From Pelobacter propionicus DSM 2379 (lineage in GTDB: Bacteria > Desulfobacterota > Desulfuromonadia > Geobacterales > Pseudopelobacteraceae), in NCBI RefSeq assembly GCF_000015045.1, contig NC_008609.1:1417001-1481000 (forward strand): 64,000 bases of DNA, read 5' to 3'. Under the pieces are notes generated by a model, which searched no databases, was not told the DNA's origin, and saw only the letters and a program-made list of their open reading frames with translations. The position numbers were made by a program, and so were the translations under genes. Positions 25,529 through 33,066 of this stretch are shown here, piece after piece. How positions within the stretch are numbered: position 1 is the stretch's first letter; each line of letters begins with the position of its first letter.

Positions 25529-27544
25529 GTGTCACCACTTGCGCATCTGAACACATTCCGCTACAGCTTCCAGTACAAACTCTTCCTGATCTTTACCCTT
25601 TTGACCGGGCTGGTCTGCATCCTCTTCAGTACCCTGTATGTTGTTAGCGAAATCAGTGACGCGCGCAGCGTCGCAGCGGAGCAGCTGCGCCTGCAGGCGG
25701 CCGGGCTGGGGGATGAAATCCGTCTGGCGCTGTACGCCGGAAACCGCGAGACCCTGAACCAGTTTGCGCGGGATGCCGCCCGCAATCCCCTTATTCGCCG
25801 GGTGGTGATCAGCGACGCCGCTGGCAGGGGGCTGGCCGTCATCGTTTCGGAAAAGAGCGGCGACCGGTCGGAGCCGATCCGCGAGACCGTGACCGTTGCC
25901 GGCAGTACCATGGGACTCTCCGTGGACGATGCCCTGAACGGCGAACGGGAAAAGGCGCCATCCGCCATCGGCACGGTGCGGCTGGAGCGGACAAGCGCCG
26001 ATCTGGTGGCCTCGGCGCGCCAGATGACGTTGACCATCTGCTTGCTGGGATTCGGTTTCTGGCTATTGGTGTCCCTGCTCTGCCATCAGGTGCTGCGCAG
26101 GGTGACCGCCTCCTTCAACGCCCTGATGCGCGGCCTGGAACGGGTGCGGCAGGGACAGTACGATACGCGCATCGCGGTGCGCAGCGACGACGAGCCGGGC
26201 AGGGCGGGACACGCGGTCAACGAGCTGGCTGCCTCCCTGCGGATGCGGGAAGAGGAGAACAGGCGCCTCAACCAGGAGCTGATGGATGCCATGGAGGAGG
26301 AACGCGCTGCCCGTAACCAGCTGGCCGCCATAAACCAGACCCTGGAACGGGAGATGGCCGAACGCATCCAGGCCGAACAGGCGCTGCGCGAGAGCGAGAG
26401 CAACCTGCGCACCCTGATGGACATGATGCCGGTGGGGGTCTCCTGGTCACAACCGGACGGCAGGGTGGAGTATGTCAACGACTTCATCGTCAAGTCCAGC
26501 GGCTTCGGCAGGGACGAGTTCCCCATGGCCGACGACTGGTTCTGCCGGGTGTTCCCCGACCCTGAGTATCGCGCCCACATCGCCGAACTGCGCCTGGACG
26601 CCCTGGCCTGCGCCGCAGCTGGGGAAGAGATCCCCTCCTACGAGGCGCGGGTGACCTGCCGGGACGGTTCGGTGCGCCATGTGCTCTTCCGGCACCAGAT
26701 CTGCATGGGGCGCAACGTGGCCATCATGGTGGATATCACCGAGCGCGAGCTGTTCCAGGAACAGATGATCAAGAGCCAGAAGCTGGAATCCCTGGGTGTC
26801 CTGGCGGGCGGGATCGCCCACAATTTCAACAACGTGCTTACCGGCGTGATGGGCTATATCTCCTTTGCGCGCATGTTCCTGGATCCGTCCCACAAGTCCC
26901 ACGCGGCCCTGGGCCATGCCGAGGAGGCCTCCCGCCGGGCGGCCGGCATGGCCAACCAGCTGCTGACCTTTGCCCGCGGAGGGGAGCCGATCAAACGCCG
27001 GGCGTCGCTGAAGAGGCTGGTGGATGAGTGCCTCTCCCTGGCCCTGAACGGCACTACGGTGCGCCGGGTGGTGGATATCCCGGACGACCTGCACGCGGTG
27101 ATGGCCGACGAAGGGCAGATCACGCAGGTGTTCCACAACATCATCCTGAACGCAGCCCAGGCAATGGGCGAGGGAGGGGTGCTGAGGGTGCGGGCCGAGA
27201 ACATCAGCATGGCCCGCGGCCGCCGCCCCGGTGCGCCCCAGGAACCCTACATCAGGATCTCCTTCACCGATCAGGGCGAGGGCATCCCCGCCACGATCCT
27301 GCCCAAGATCTTCGACCCCTACTTCACCACTAAATCCACCGGAACCGGCCTGGGGCTGGCGTCGGCCCACTCCATCGTCAGCAGGCACGGCGGCATGATC
27401 GCGGTGGATTCCGAGCCGGGCAGGGGTACCTGCTTCTCCATCTCGCTCCCTTCCACCGGCGAGAGGCTGCTGCCGGGGGGGGATGTCACCCGCAGGCTGA
27501 ACCCCGGCGGCCAGGGGGGGGGGCAGGATTCTGGTGATGGATGA
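25529..27544 (+). CDS. Sensor histidine kinase (HAMP-PAS-HisKA-HATPase), frameshifted before its receiver
   Basis: A 671-residue membrane kinase: a first membrane segment near 17-40, a periplasmic sensor region of about 130 residues, a second membrane segment near 170-190, HAMP, coiled coil, a PAS domain (about 290-405), the H-box GGIAHNFNNVLTG and ATPase boxes FTDQGEGIPATILPKIFDPY, STGTGLGLASAH. The chain ends in a meaningless tail (QDSGDG) just after a run of ten G (27514-27523). One G fewer would join it in frame to the receiver domain encoded at once downstream ([16 protein letters not shown]), giving a hybrid kinase of about 802 residues. It probably senses through the substrate-binding protein encoded before it. 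Confidence 0.9.
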   Translation: MSPLAHLNTFRYSFQYKLFLIFTLLTGLVCILFSTLYVVSEISDARSVAAEQLRLQAAGLGDEIRLALYAGNRETLNQFARDAARNPLIRRVVISDAAGRGLAVIVSEKSGDRSEPIRETVTVAGSTMGLSVDDALNGEREKAPSAIGTVRLERTSADLVASARQMTLTICLLGFGFWLLVSLLCHQVLRRVTASFNALMRGLERVRQGQYDTRIAVRSDDEPGRAGHAVNELAASLRMREEENRRLNQELMDAMEEERAARNQLAAINQTLEREMAERIQAEQALRESESNLRTLMDMMPVGVSWSQPDGRVEYVNDFIVKSSGFGRDEFPMADDWFCRVFPDPEYRAHIAELRLDALACAAAGEEIPSYEARVTCRDGSVRHVLFRHQICMGRNVAIMVDITERELFQEQMIKSQKLESLGVLAGGIAHNFNNVLTGVMGYISFARMFLDPSHKSHAALGHAEEASRRAAGMANQLLTFARGGEPIKRRASLKRLVDECLSLALNGTTVRRVVDIPDDLHAVMADEGQITQVFHNIILNAAQAMGEGGVLRVRAENISMARGRRPGAPQEPYIRISFTDQGEGIPATILPKIFDPYFTTKSTGTGLGLASAHSIVSRHGGMIAVDSEPGRGTCFSISLPSTGERLLPGGDVTRRLNPGGQGGGQDSGDG

Positions 27545-27938
27545 CGAGGAAAGCATCCGCGAGTTCGCCCGGGAGAGCCTGCTGTTCCTGGGCTACCGGG
27601 TGAGCTGCTGTGCCGACGGCAGGGATGCGCTGCGGCTCTACCGGGCGGCCAATGAGGCCGACGACCCGTTCTTCGCCGCCATCCTGGACCTGAACGTGGC
27701 GGGCGGCATGGGGGGCGAGGAGGCGGCCCGCCGGATCCTGGATTTCGATCCATCGGCCAGATTGATCGTATCCAGCGGCTATGCCTATGACCCGATCATG
27801 GCGGCGTACCGGCAGCACGGCTTCTGCGCTGCCGTGTCAAAGCCGTACAAGGTCGACCAGTTGGAGCAGGAATTGAACTTCCTGAAGCGGGAGTCGCCGG
27901 AGTCGGAATCCTGCATGGAGTGCGTGCCCCTGACTTAG
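27534..27938 (+). CDS. Receiver domain split from the kinase by a poly-G frameshift
   Basis: A response-regulator receiver domain of about 130 residues: acidic MDDEES, a likely phospho-acceptor Asp in '[11 protein letters not shown]', SSGYAYDP and Lys in '[11 protein letters not shown]'. The frame is open back into the kinase gene ([10 protein letters not shown]), and no ribosome-binding site precedes the GTG at 27534, so I think it is naturally the C-terminal part of the kinase. It could still be made from the ATG at 27537 by coupled translation. Confidence 0.8.
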   Translation: MMDDEESIREFARESLLFLGYRVSCCADGRDALRLYRAANEADDPFFAAILDLNVAGGMGGEEAARRILDFDPSARLIVSSGYAYDPIMAAYRQHGFCAAVSKPYKVDQLEQELNFLKRESPESESCMECVPLT

Positions 27939-27992
27939 GGGAGAGAAAAGGCTTGCAAGCCATGGCCTGAGGTGGTAGAAAATATATCTTTT

Positions 27993-28069
27993 CGGGGAGT
28001 AGCGCAGCCTGGCAGCGCACCTGCCTTGGGAGCAGGGGGTCGCTGGTTCGAATCCAGTCTCCCCGACCA
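27993..28069 (+). tRNA. tRNA-Pro (anticodon UGG)
   Basis: A 77-base tRNA with encoded CCA: acceptor CGGGGAG (27993-27999)/CTCCCCG (28059-28065), anticodon stem CCTGC/GCAGG, loop CTTGGGA giving TGG at 28027-28029, T arm GCTGGTTCGAATCCAGT. Its 3' 46 bases are repeated at 37858-37903, marking it as the integration site of the element that follows. Confidence 0.96.
28024..28069 (+). repeat. Attachment site, left (within tRNA-Pro)
   Basis: 46 bases from the anticodon loop to CCA of tRNA-Pro, identical to 37858-37903. The mismatch just outside (G at 28023, T at 37857) fixes the left limit, and the bases after CCA differ too (G versus C). Confidence 0.92.
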
Positions 28070-28079
28070 GATAAAACAG

Positions 28080-28120
28080 GGACTTATAGCAAATTGCTAT
28101 AAGTCCTTTTGTTTTTTTTT
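28080..28120 (+). terminator. Terminator of tRNA-Pro supplied by the element
   Basis: GGACTTATAGC (28080-28090) pairs with GCTATAAGTCC (28096-28106) and runs into TTTTGTTTTTTTTT. It lies inside the element and replaces the terminator now stranded at 37911-37950. Confidence 0.85.
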
Positions 28121-28128
28121 GGTTCCAT

Positions 28129-28149
28129 GTAACCTCTTGTGTAACCTCT
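28129..28149 (+). repeat. Integrase arm-type site candidate, left
   Basis: GTAACCTCTTGTGTAACCTC plus T: a double GTAACCTCT unit, identical over 21 bases to 37707-37727 at the other end of the element. Its position at both ends, beside the att repeats, suggests arm-site binding by the integrase. Confidence 0.55.
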
Positions 28150-28181
28150 GTCTACAATGCTGCCCCCTTTCGCGCTCGGCA

Positions 28182-28220
28182 CAAAAAAAGCCCGGCCCCC
28201 ATGTGAAGGGAAACCGGGCT
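28182..28220 (-). terminator. Terminator for the minus-strand genes at 28230-28921
   Basis: On the minus strand AGCCCGG (28220-28214) pairs with CCGGGCT (28195-28189), then TTTTTT. Confidence 0.7.
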
Positions 28221-28229
28221 GTGCTATTC

Positions 28230-28388
28230 CTAGTTGCTAGAGAACATCCCTCCGCCGAAAACGTCTCGCCTGTCTCCTTGCCCTCCAACCACCTTCATGC
28301 TCCCGCGCTTTTCCACAATGCCTGTGGACAACCTCTGTACCACCCTGGGGATGGAACCGATTTCAGGCTGCGTCATAGGCGGTTGCAT
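28230..28388 (-). CDS. Hypothetical small protein, 52 aa
   Basis: Begins MQPPMTQPEIGSIPRVVQRL and ends GGGMFSSN. It lies 59 bases after the larger minus-strand gene and ends ten bases before a terminator, so the two look like one transcript. Upstream there is only a weak AGG site. No motif is recognised; it may be a real accessory protein of the element or chance. Confidence 0.4.
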   Translation of the reverse strand: MQPPMTQPEIGSIPRVVQRLSTGIVEKRGSMKVVGGQGDRRDVFGGGMFSSN

Positions 28389-28447
28389 CGGATTGCCTGG
28401 CAAATGAGCGTGGCGGCATCGATGATACGGGGCTGGATGAGCGCCGG

Positions 28448-28921
28448 CTAGCAATCATCCCTGGAAAGTTCTTCCAGGATCCAGTTGAGCTCCGTCTGTT
28501 TTTGCTCACAGTCCCAGAACTCCTGAAATTCCTCGCGGTGTTCAGGGTCAACCCCATCCATCCATTTTTGATACGCCCTCTCAAGCCGCCGCTGTATCTC
28601 GGGGCTTCCGTTGATATACGCCAGCTTCTGTTCCTCTGTATCCTCGAACTCCAGCCACGTCGCCATTGCCCTTTCCCATGCTGTGTTCCCTGCCAGTGTC
28701 AGGGCCTGTTCGTATTCCGTGTGGCTTGAATACTGTTTATTCATCACCACGGATGCCAGCGCATCTGCTTCTTCCAGGAACGCTTCCACCATCGCCTCGT
28801 TGTGATCCTCCAGCACACGTTGCAGCATCCCGGATTCCTTCAGCTCCTGGTACATGCCCGGCGCCCGGTCCTTCATGGCTTGCTCGATCATGCGTAACTG
28901 TCTCGGTGTGTTCAGTACCAT
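28448..28921 (-). CDS. Hypothetical protein of the element, 157 aa
   Basis: A soluble, acidic, mostly helical protein beginning MVLNTPRQLRMIEQAMKDRA. The start at 28921 is fixed by GAGGAGGG just upstream; the open frame to 29155 above it has no support. There are many Glu and Gln residues and no Cys pattern or membrane segment. It is the left-most sizeable gene of the element. I do not recognise a family; similarity searches against satellite and prophage proteins would help. Confidence 0.65.
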   Translation of the reverse strand: MVLNTPRQLRMIEQAMKDRAPGMYQELKESGMLQRVLEDHNEAMVEAFLEEADALASVVMNKQYSSHTEYEQALTLAGNTAWERAMATWLEFEDTEEQKLAYINGSPEIQRRLERAYQKWMDGVDPEHREEFQEFWDCEQKQTELNWILEELSRDDC

Positions 28922-29495
28922 GGATATCCCTCCTCGCCCCCTCAATGCTACCACGTTAACGCCGGAATTGCGGAGCGATGACCAAGGCGAAATCGTGGGA
29001 AGCGAGCCTGGCAATATCAAGCCAAAGAGCAGCAGGCACCCATGCTCGAACCCTGGCAACGGCATCCCCCGGTGTGGCCTTGGGGCTTTGCGGGCTGGTG
29101 GCTCCGCTGATTTGGATACGACGGATTTAAGGGGTGAAGTCGTGGCCTTCGTCACGATGACAATCTACCGGGGGAATCCGAACCGGCCTCATGCTTTGCC
29201 GTGTTGTTTTCGGCGTCTCTGGCTGGTGTGGGTGCAACACATGGGGAAAGATCTGGGCGCGACTTCGAAAGCAGCTCAGGGGCGCGCCTGCTTCGTCTGG
29301 CGACATGTTCCGTTGCCTGGACCACTACGGGTGGGCCGCCATCCACCAAACGGCAATAACACCCTGGCATCCTCTTCCCTGGCCTTGGGTGTTGGTCGGC
29401 CCGCGATCCGATCATGCCCGCCGGTGTGAGACGCACGGGACAGGATCAATGCAATCCTCCGGGAGACAGGAACCATGAAAAAAACGATTCTCCAG

Positions 29496-29516
29496 AGGGG
29501 GTATACCCCCTTTTTT
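29496..29516 (+). terminator. Palindrome with T run, terminator or operator
   Basis: AGGGGG-TATA-CCCCCT is a perfect palindrome followed by more T. The very short loop is unusual for a terminator, so an operator role is also possible. Confidence 0.35.
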
Positions 29517-29746
29517 CGTTTCGGCCGATGTACTTATACCCTCCCCTTCTTGGGCGCGCGCAATTTTTTAGAGGAATTTTTCAGAGGGAAGTTAATAGGT
29601 GGGATAGGTCCGGTGGTAATCATTGGTGAGTGGCTAATCAATGGTGAGCACAAATAACCAATAATATCGAATACTTATAAAAAAATAAATCTTGCAATCT
29701 CCTGATGGCAGGCGTATGTAAACAGCAACAACATTCATCAAGCCTC

Positions 29747-29766
29747 ATGTCTTTTCATTAAGACAT
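29747..29766 (+). promoter_or_regulatory. Inverted repeat, operator candidate
   Basis: ATGTCTT (29747-29753) and AAGACAT (29760-29766) with a six-base spacer, about 115 bases before the RHH-like gene. A likely binding site for one of the element's regulators (inference). Confidence 0.35.
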
Positions 29767-29879
29767 TCGGCGTGGTAACAATGTCGCTGGATAGGTTACG
29801 GCTGATCCCCGTGGCCGACAAGCCGGTTCCCGGCCGGCTTCCAGCGATTTTCACCGGGGCGCTTACAGGAGGCGTGAAG

Positions 29880-30119
29880 ATGACAGAGAATCAAAACGTT
29901 GGAGAACATGTTTCTGTCGAGTTCGGGGACGCATTGAAGTGGGTCGCCGTGACACCGTCAAACGAACAGATCACCGTGAGAGTAGGGGCGGACAGAAAGA
30001 AGCAGCTGCTGGAGTTGAGCTTAAAAACCGGCGTACAGGCGGCGAGCTTGGTTCGTAGCTGGATATTCGAAAAACTTGATGAGGCTCAGTCCTGCAAAGG
30101 GGGCTCTAAATGCCGGTAA
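29880..30119 (+). CDS. Small ribbon-helix-helix-like protein, 79 aa
   Basis: Begins MTENQNVGEHVSVEFGDALK. The second half (ITVRVGADRKKQLLELSLKT, then GVQAASLVRSWIFEKLDEAQ) looks like an RHH/CopG fold: a strand with alternating residues, then two helices separated by a turn. AGGAGG seven bases before the ATG at 29880 fixes the start; the frame is open upstream to a GTG at 29772. First gene of a three-gene + strand operon in which each start overlaps or nearly touches the previous stop. Probably a DNA-binding regulator. Confidence 0.65.
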   Translation: MTENQNVGEHVSVEFGDALKWVAVTPSNEQITVRVGADRKKQLLELSLKTGVQAASLVRSWIFEKLDEAQSCKGGSKCR

Positions 30120-30280
30120 CCATCATCGACCTGATAACCAAACTCAAATCGGAACTGGAGAAGCACGGCAACATCGCCGTCAAGATATCTGGGGAAACCG
30201 TCACCAGCATCGAAGTAGTAGAGGCTATGGAGTGCGACGGCATTGATTTACCGGCGTATCTCGACATCGTGGGGGCATAA
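30110..30280 (+). CDS. Hypothetical small protein, 56 aa
   Basis: Translated directly from the sequence: starts MPVTIIDLITKLKSELEKHG and ends LPAYLDIVGA. It overlaps the previous gene by ten bases, has AAAGGGGG before its ATG, and its stop is one base before the next start. The regular pattern (helix, strand with AVKISGETVTSIEVVE) looks like a real folded protein. Function unknown. Confidence 0.6.
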   Translation: MPVTIIDLITKLKSELEKHGNIAVKISGETVTSIEVVEAMECDGIDLPAYLDIVGA

Positions 30281-30281
30281 C

Positions 30282-30479
30282 ATGTCAGCAGGAGCCGAGA
30301 CCGAACCGGTCACCATGACGATCACCGAGGCATGCCGGCGCCACGCGGGGCTGAATCATTCCACGCTGCAAATCATGTGCATCCGGAAACAGATCAGGGC
30401 ACAGAAGGTGGGGAAACGCTGGCATATCCCGGTCGCTGAACTGGATCGGGTGTTCCTGGGGATTAAGCCCAGGAGATAA
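30282..30479 (+). CDS. Excisionase/MerR-type helix-turn-helix protein, 65 aa
   Basis: Begins MSAGAETEPVTMTITEACRR. The pattern ITEACRRHAGLNHSTLQIMC, then IRKQIRAQKVGKRWHIPVAE, ending LDRVFLG, is that of the small winged-helix excisionase-like family (HTH_17). In an integrated element such a protein often directs excision or represses the integrase. The start lies one base after the previous stop. A bidirectional terminator follows. Confidence 0.7.
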   Translation: MSAGAETEPVTMTITEACRRHAGLNHSTLQIMCIRKQIRAQKVGKRWHIPVAELDRVFLGIKPRR

Positions 30480-30491
30480 CTTGCGGGATTT

Positions 30492-30638
30492 TTATTGCCG
30501 CCAACAAGAGAGCCCCCTGCCGGTGATGGTAGAGGGCTCTTTATTTTCAGTTTCAGACGGCGCCAGCAGCTCATGTGACTCATTGATAAGTATGACTTCA
30601 AGATCTCCTTCAGATCTAATAACAGCTATATTCACCAT
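30492..30638 (-). CDS. Hypothetical small protein, 48 aa
   Basis: Read from the minus strand: starts MVNIAVIRSEGDLEVILINE, continues SHELLAPSETENK and ends LSCWRQ. AAAGGA stands seven bases before the ATG, a good site for such a short gene. Its last part overlaps the hairpin that terminates the converging operon. No known motif. Confidence 0.5.
   Translation of the reverse strand: MVNIAVIRSEGDLEVILINESHELLAPSETENKEPSTITGRGLSCWRQ
30509..30546 (+). terminator. Terminator of the three-gene operon
   Basis: AGAGCCC (30509-30515) pairs with GGGCTCT (30534-30540), followed by TTATTTT. It overlaps the end of the converging small gene. Confidence 0.65.
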
Positions 30639-30736
30639 GGCACATTCCTTTTATTTAGCAAAACCTCGCTTCAAAGACATCGATGTAATCCTCATTAGCC
30701 TGCAAATTTTGTTATAGTTTTTTGCATCCATCGACT

Positions 30737-31297
30737 CTATTTTCTAATAACCAAAGTACCCGCCATAATGTCATGGAGTGCTTGCTTTTTCTGGGTAAGG
30801 CCAGCCATAATGTAGCCAATACATAAGATTATCGTTGATAAATATTTCCCCCAATATCGTCTATTCGCCTCATCAGATGAAATTCTTCCGCCATTAAGGT
30901 CGGTGACAATAAGCCCTAATGCAACTTTTCCAGCTGTTGCTTGCTTTGATGATGTCTCAAGAAGAGTGAAGTAACACCAATTCAAAATAATACCAGTGAT
31001 AAAACATAATATTTTAGCTATTGCTTTAAGATTTACATATCCTGCAGCATCCAAAGGACCAAAAATAATATGAACTGTGATACCAAAGATTACAACTATG
31101 ATATATAAAATAATTGTTTCACCAATCAATAAGATAACAAAATCAATTAAGGTAGCAACAAACCTTATCCAAAATCCGGCATAAACTCTAATCGCAGCCT
31201 GTTGCTTAACTGAAGATATTTCTTTCAACTGAAAACCGCATGATGAGCAAAAACCAGCGTTGTCTTGATTTTCAGAACCACAATTAGAACAGAACAT
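30737..31297 (-). CDS. Zinc-ribbon/RDD-family membrane protein
   Basis: A 186-residue protein with an N-terminal zinc ribbon (CSNCGSENQDNAGFCSSCG) and an RDD membrane domain with about four hydrophobic segments: 'AGFWIRFVATLIDFVILLIG' with the family's Arg and Asp, a second segment near 66-90, ILCFITGIILNWCYFTLLE, and IILCIGYIMAGL, ending QALHDIMAGTLVI, a typical RDD end. The gene is clearly more AT-rich than its neighbours, suggesting separate origin as cargo. AAGGAG precedes the ATG. The function of such proteins is unknown. Confidence 0.8.
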   Translation of the reverse strand: MFCSNCGSENQDNAGFCSSCGFQLKEISSVKQQAAIRVYAGFWIRFVATLIDFVILLIGETIILYIIVVIFGITVHIIFGPLDAAGYVNLKAIAKILCFITGIILNWCYFTLLETSSKQATAGKVALGLIVTDLNGGRISSDEANRRYWGKYLSTIILCIGYIMAGLTQKKQALHDIMAGTLVIRK

Positions 31298-31626
31298 TTG
31301 GTACTCCTTGATTAGGGTAACGGCCCCCGGTCAACATCCCAAACGGGATATTTAGTGTGTGAACATGAAAATTGACTATCTGTAGCCCCCGTTTCAGCAA
31401 CACGGGAGCAACCATTCAACCTCTTGACCTTGTCACATTATTTCACGCCAATTCGTTATTCAACCGTAAAATCCTCATTCTATAAAAAAGACCGATCCTT
31501 ATATGGACCGGCCTCCGTTGCTGGTAGCGTTCATGGCGCCGGAGCAACTACACCCCCGCGAGCAGCGTCCCGTCAGCCACCACAAGGCAGAACCGCGGTG
31601 AGTTACGTCGTAGCAGTTTGCCCGGG
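31298..31626. other. Gene-free stretch
   Basis: About 330 bases between the RDD gene and the terminase-like gene, both on the minus strand. It holds the promoter side of the RDD gene and a terminator at 31484-31513. I see no coding sequence. Confidence 0.5.
31484..31513 (-). terminator. Terminator of the element's main minus-strand operon
   Basis: On the minus strand GGCCGGTCC (31513-31505) pairs with GGATCGGTC (31498-31490), two of nine pairs being G-U, loop ATATAA, then six T. Confidence 0.65.
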
Positions 31627-32313
31627 TTACTGATATGCGCTCAGATCGACCGGCATTGTGTCGATGTTCAGGTTGACATTCTTGACCTTAGCTGCGGGAT
31701 ACTCGTCCGCCAGCCGAAATGACATATCCAGCGCTCTCAAACTTACGCCGGGGTCCGCTGCATCGACGTGTTCAGCCAGTTTCGCACAACGGTATGTCCT
31801 GGTGAGACCTGCGCGGTTCATCTCTTCTTCAATCGCAAGCTGCACCTGCGGCAACCCCATCAGCTTCCGGGCAATCTCCTTGGAAGAGGCGCGTGAAGTC
31901 GTGTCGTAAACTTGGTCTACCGCGTTTGTGGGTGATTCGCCTTTTACAATGCGAACAACGGCCGCCGCCTGCTTTTCGGTGAGCTGGTCAATAGCCCTCG
32001 GCACCCCTGGCTGAAGTCGCTTAAGCCGTTTGGAAATTGCGGCCGGACTGCATCCAAAATGCGCCGCCAGTTCCCTCCCTGTTGCTCCTGCGTTGAATCG
32101 GTCAATCAGTTCCTGGTCGTTGATTTTTCGGCCGGTGGGGAGTCTCTGCGGGTTTGTGGGTTGGTTGTCAGCCCGCGATGGTTTACGGGTTAATAGTGGG
32201 TCCGGGTTAACCGAGAATGGTGAATATGCTTCAAGTCCGGTGTCGCCACCTCCCGTGGTGGTGGTCTCCGGGGCTTCGTCCGGCAGGATGGCGAATGGGT
32301 CAAAATTTTCCAT
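31627..32313 (-). CDS. Helix-turn-helix protein, possible small terminase subunit
   Basis: A 228-residue protein beginning MENFDPFAILPDEAPETTTT. A proline- and threonine-rich N-terminus is followed by a helix-turn-helix (INDQELIDRFNAGATGRELA, AHFGCSPAAISKRLK) and a segment ARKLMGLPQVQLAIEEEMNR, AGLTRTYRCAKLAEHVDA that resembles phage terminase small-subunit-like proteins. AGGAGG fixes the start at 32313. Phage satellites often carry their own small terminase to redirect packaging, which would suit its position, but the assignment is tentative; it may be a simple regulator. Confidence 0.6.
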   Translation of the reverse strand: MENFDPFAILPDEAPETTTTGGGDTGLEAYSPFSVNPDPLLTRKPSRADNQPTNPQRLPTGRKINDQELIDRFNAGATGRELAAHFGCSPAAISKRLKRLQPGVPRAIDQLTEKQAAAVVRIVKGESPTNAVDQVYDTTSRASSKEIARKLMGLPQVQLAIEEEMNRAGLTRTYRCAKLAEHVDAADPGVSLRALDMSFRLADEYPAAKVKNVNLNIDTMPVDLSAYQ

Positions 32314-32366
32314 GAGGTTTCCTCCTCGTGGGGCAGGTGCTACCCCGCCCCACTGGTTTGTAGTGA

Positions 32367-32873
32367 TCATAGCTCCGGGTCGTATGGCTCCAATCCGCAG
32401 TACTCGCCGTATGTCAGCTCCGATTCCGGCAAGGCGGCGAAATCCAACCGGCGACTCGTGAACCGGTGCCACACCGGGCCGGGGAAGTCTCCGGGGCGCA
32501 TGTGGGCAAGCCCTTCAAGCTGGGGCAGGTTTGGCGGGCGCGTCCGGCCAAGGGCGGAGTTATACCGATCCGCGAATTGCCGCCGAGCCTCCAAGACTTC
32601 GAGTCGGTTCCGCTCCTGGCGCTGACGTTCCAACTCAGAGCGCTCCAGTTTGGCGAAGTGTTCCAAGGCGACGCTGTTGTCCTCGTTGGCGATCTCCCGG
32701 AGCTTCGGCAGTTCGACAGCCATGGTATCGAGTTCCTCGCCGGAAATTACACCCAGTGCATAGTCCATCATCAGCTTGGAGCGGCTGGCCTCGATCTCGG
32801 CAATTCGGTTGACGGCCTTCCCGTGGCGGGTGTGGATCCTGGTTTGTGCGGTGCGGATTTCTTCGAGTGTCAT
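32367..32873 (-). CDS. Hypothetical coiled-coil protein of the element, 168 aa
   Basis: Begins MTLEEIRTAQTRIHTRHGKA and is rich in Glu, Arg and Leu (about residues 20-110), suggesting a long coiled coil. The C-terminal part is Pro-rich (RTRPPNLPQLEGLAHMRPGD). AAAGGAG eight bases before the ATG fixes the start. It stands between the Cys-rich small gene and the terminase-like gene, in an all-minus-strand operon. Function unknown. Confidence 0.65.
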   Translation of the reverse strand: MTLEEIRTAQTRIHTRHGKAVNRIAEIEASRSKLMMDYALGVISGEELDTMAVELPKLREIANEDNSVALEHFAKLERSELERQRQERNRLEVLEARRQFADRYNSALGRTRPPNLPQLEGLAHMRPGDFPGPVWHRFTSRRLDFAALPESELTYGEYCGLEPYDPEL

Positions 32874-32892
32874 TGGTGTTTCTCCTTTAAAA

Positions 32893-33042
32893 TTAACGTT
32901 GTAGACCACAGATACCCCATTCGCGGCGGTCAACACGGTCGTTGCTTCGCTTCCAGACGGCGCAACGCCTCCCAACACAGTTGGTCTTAGTGAGCGGGCA
33001 GAACATCTGTATAGCCTCTGTTTCATGGATTTCGTTGAACAT
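32893..33042 (-). CDS. Cys-rich small protein, 49 aa
   Basis: Read from the minus strand: begins MFNEIHETEAIQMFCPLTKT, continues NCVGRRCAVWKRSNDRVDRR and ends EWGICGLQR. The CPLxxxxCxxxxCxxW pattern with a further C near the end recalls small metal-binding proteins seen in many prophages. AGGGGA precedes the ATG. It lies 19 bases before the next gene of the operon. Confidence 0.6.
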   Translation of the reverse strand: MFNEIHETEAIQMFCPLTKTNCVGRRCAVWKRSNDRVDRREWGICGLQR

Positions 33043-33066
33043 AAACTTCCCCTTTCTTCATGGTTG

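Larger units (their letters stand above)
28922..29879. other. Gene-poor control region of the element
   Basis: About 960 bases. The left half (28922-29470) has only weak overlapping frames without ribosome-binding sites. The right half holds a palindrome GGGGGTATACCCCC followed by six T (29497-29516), two copies of a TGGTGAG-containing unit (29618-29647), an AT-rich stretch (29650-29700), an inverted repeat ATGTCTT/AAGACAT (29747-29766) and a hairpin AAGCCGG/CCGGCTT (near 29820-29842). A 60-codon frame at 29475 with an AGGA site is possible but unconvincing. Confidence 0.45.

Noticed and set aside
29152-29478. Overlapping frames of 66-95 codons on both strands in the element's gene-poor region
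   Set aside because: No ribosome-binding sites, low protein character and mutual overlap; none could be preferred.
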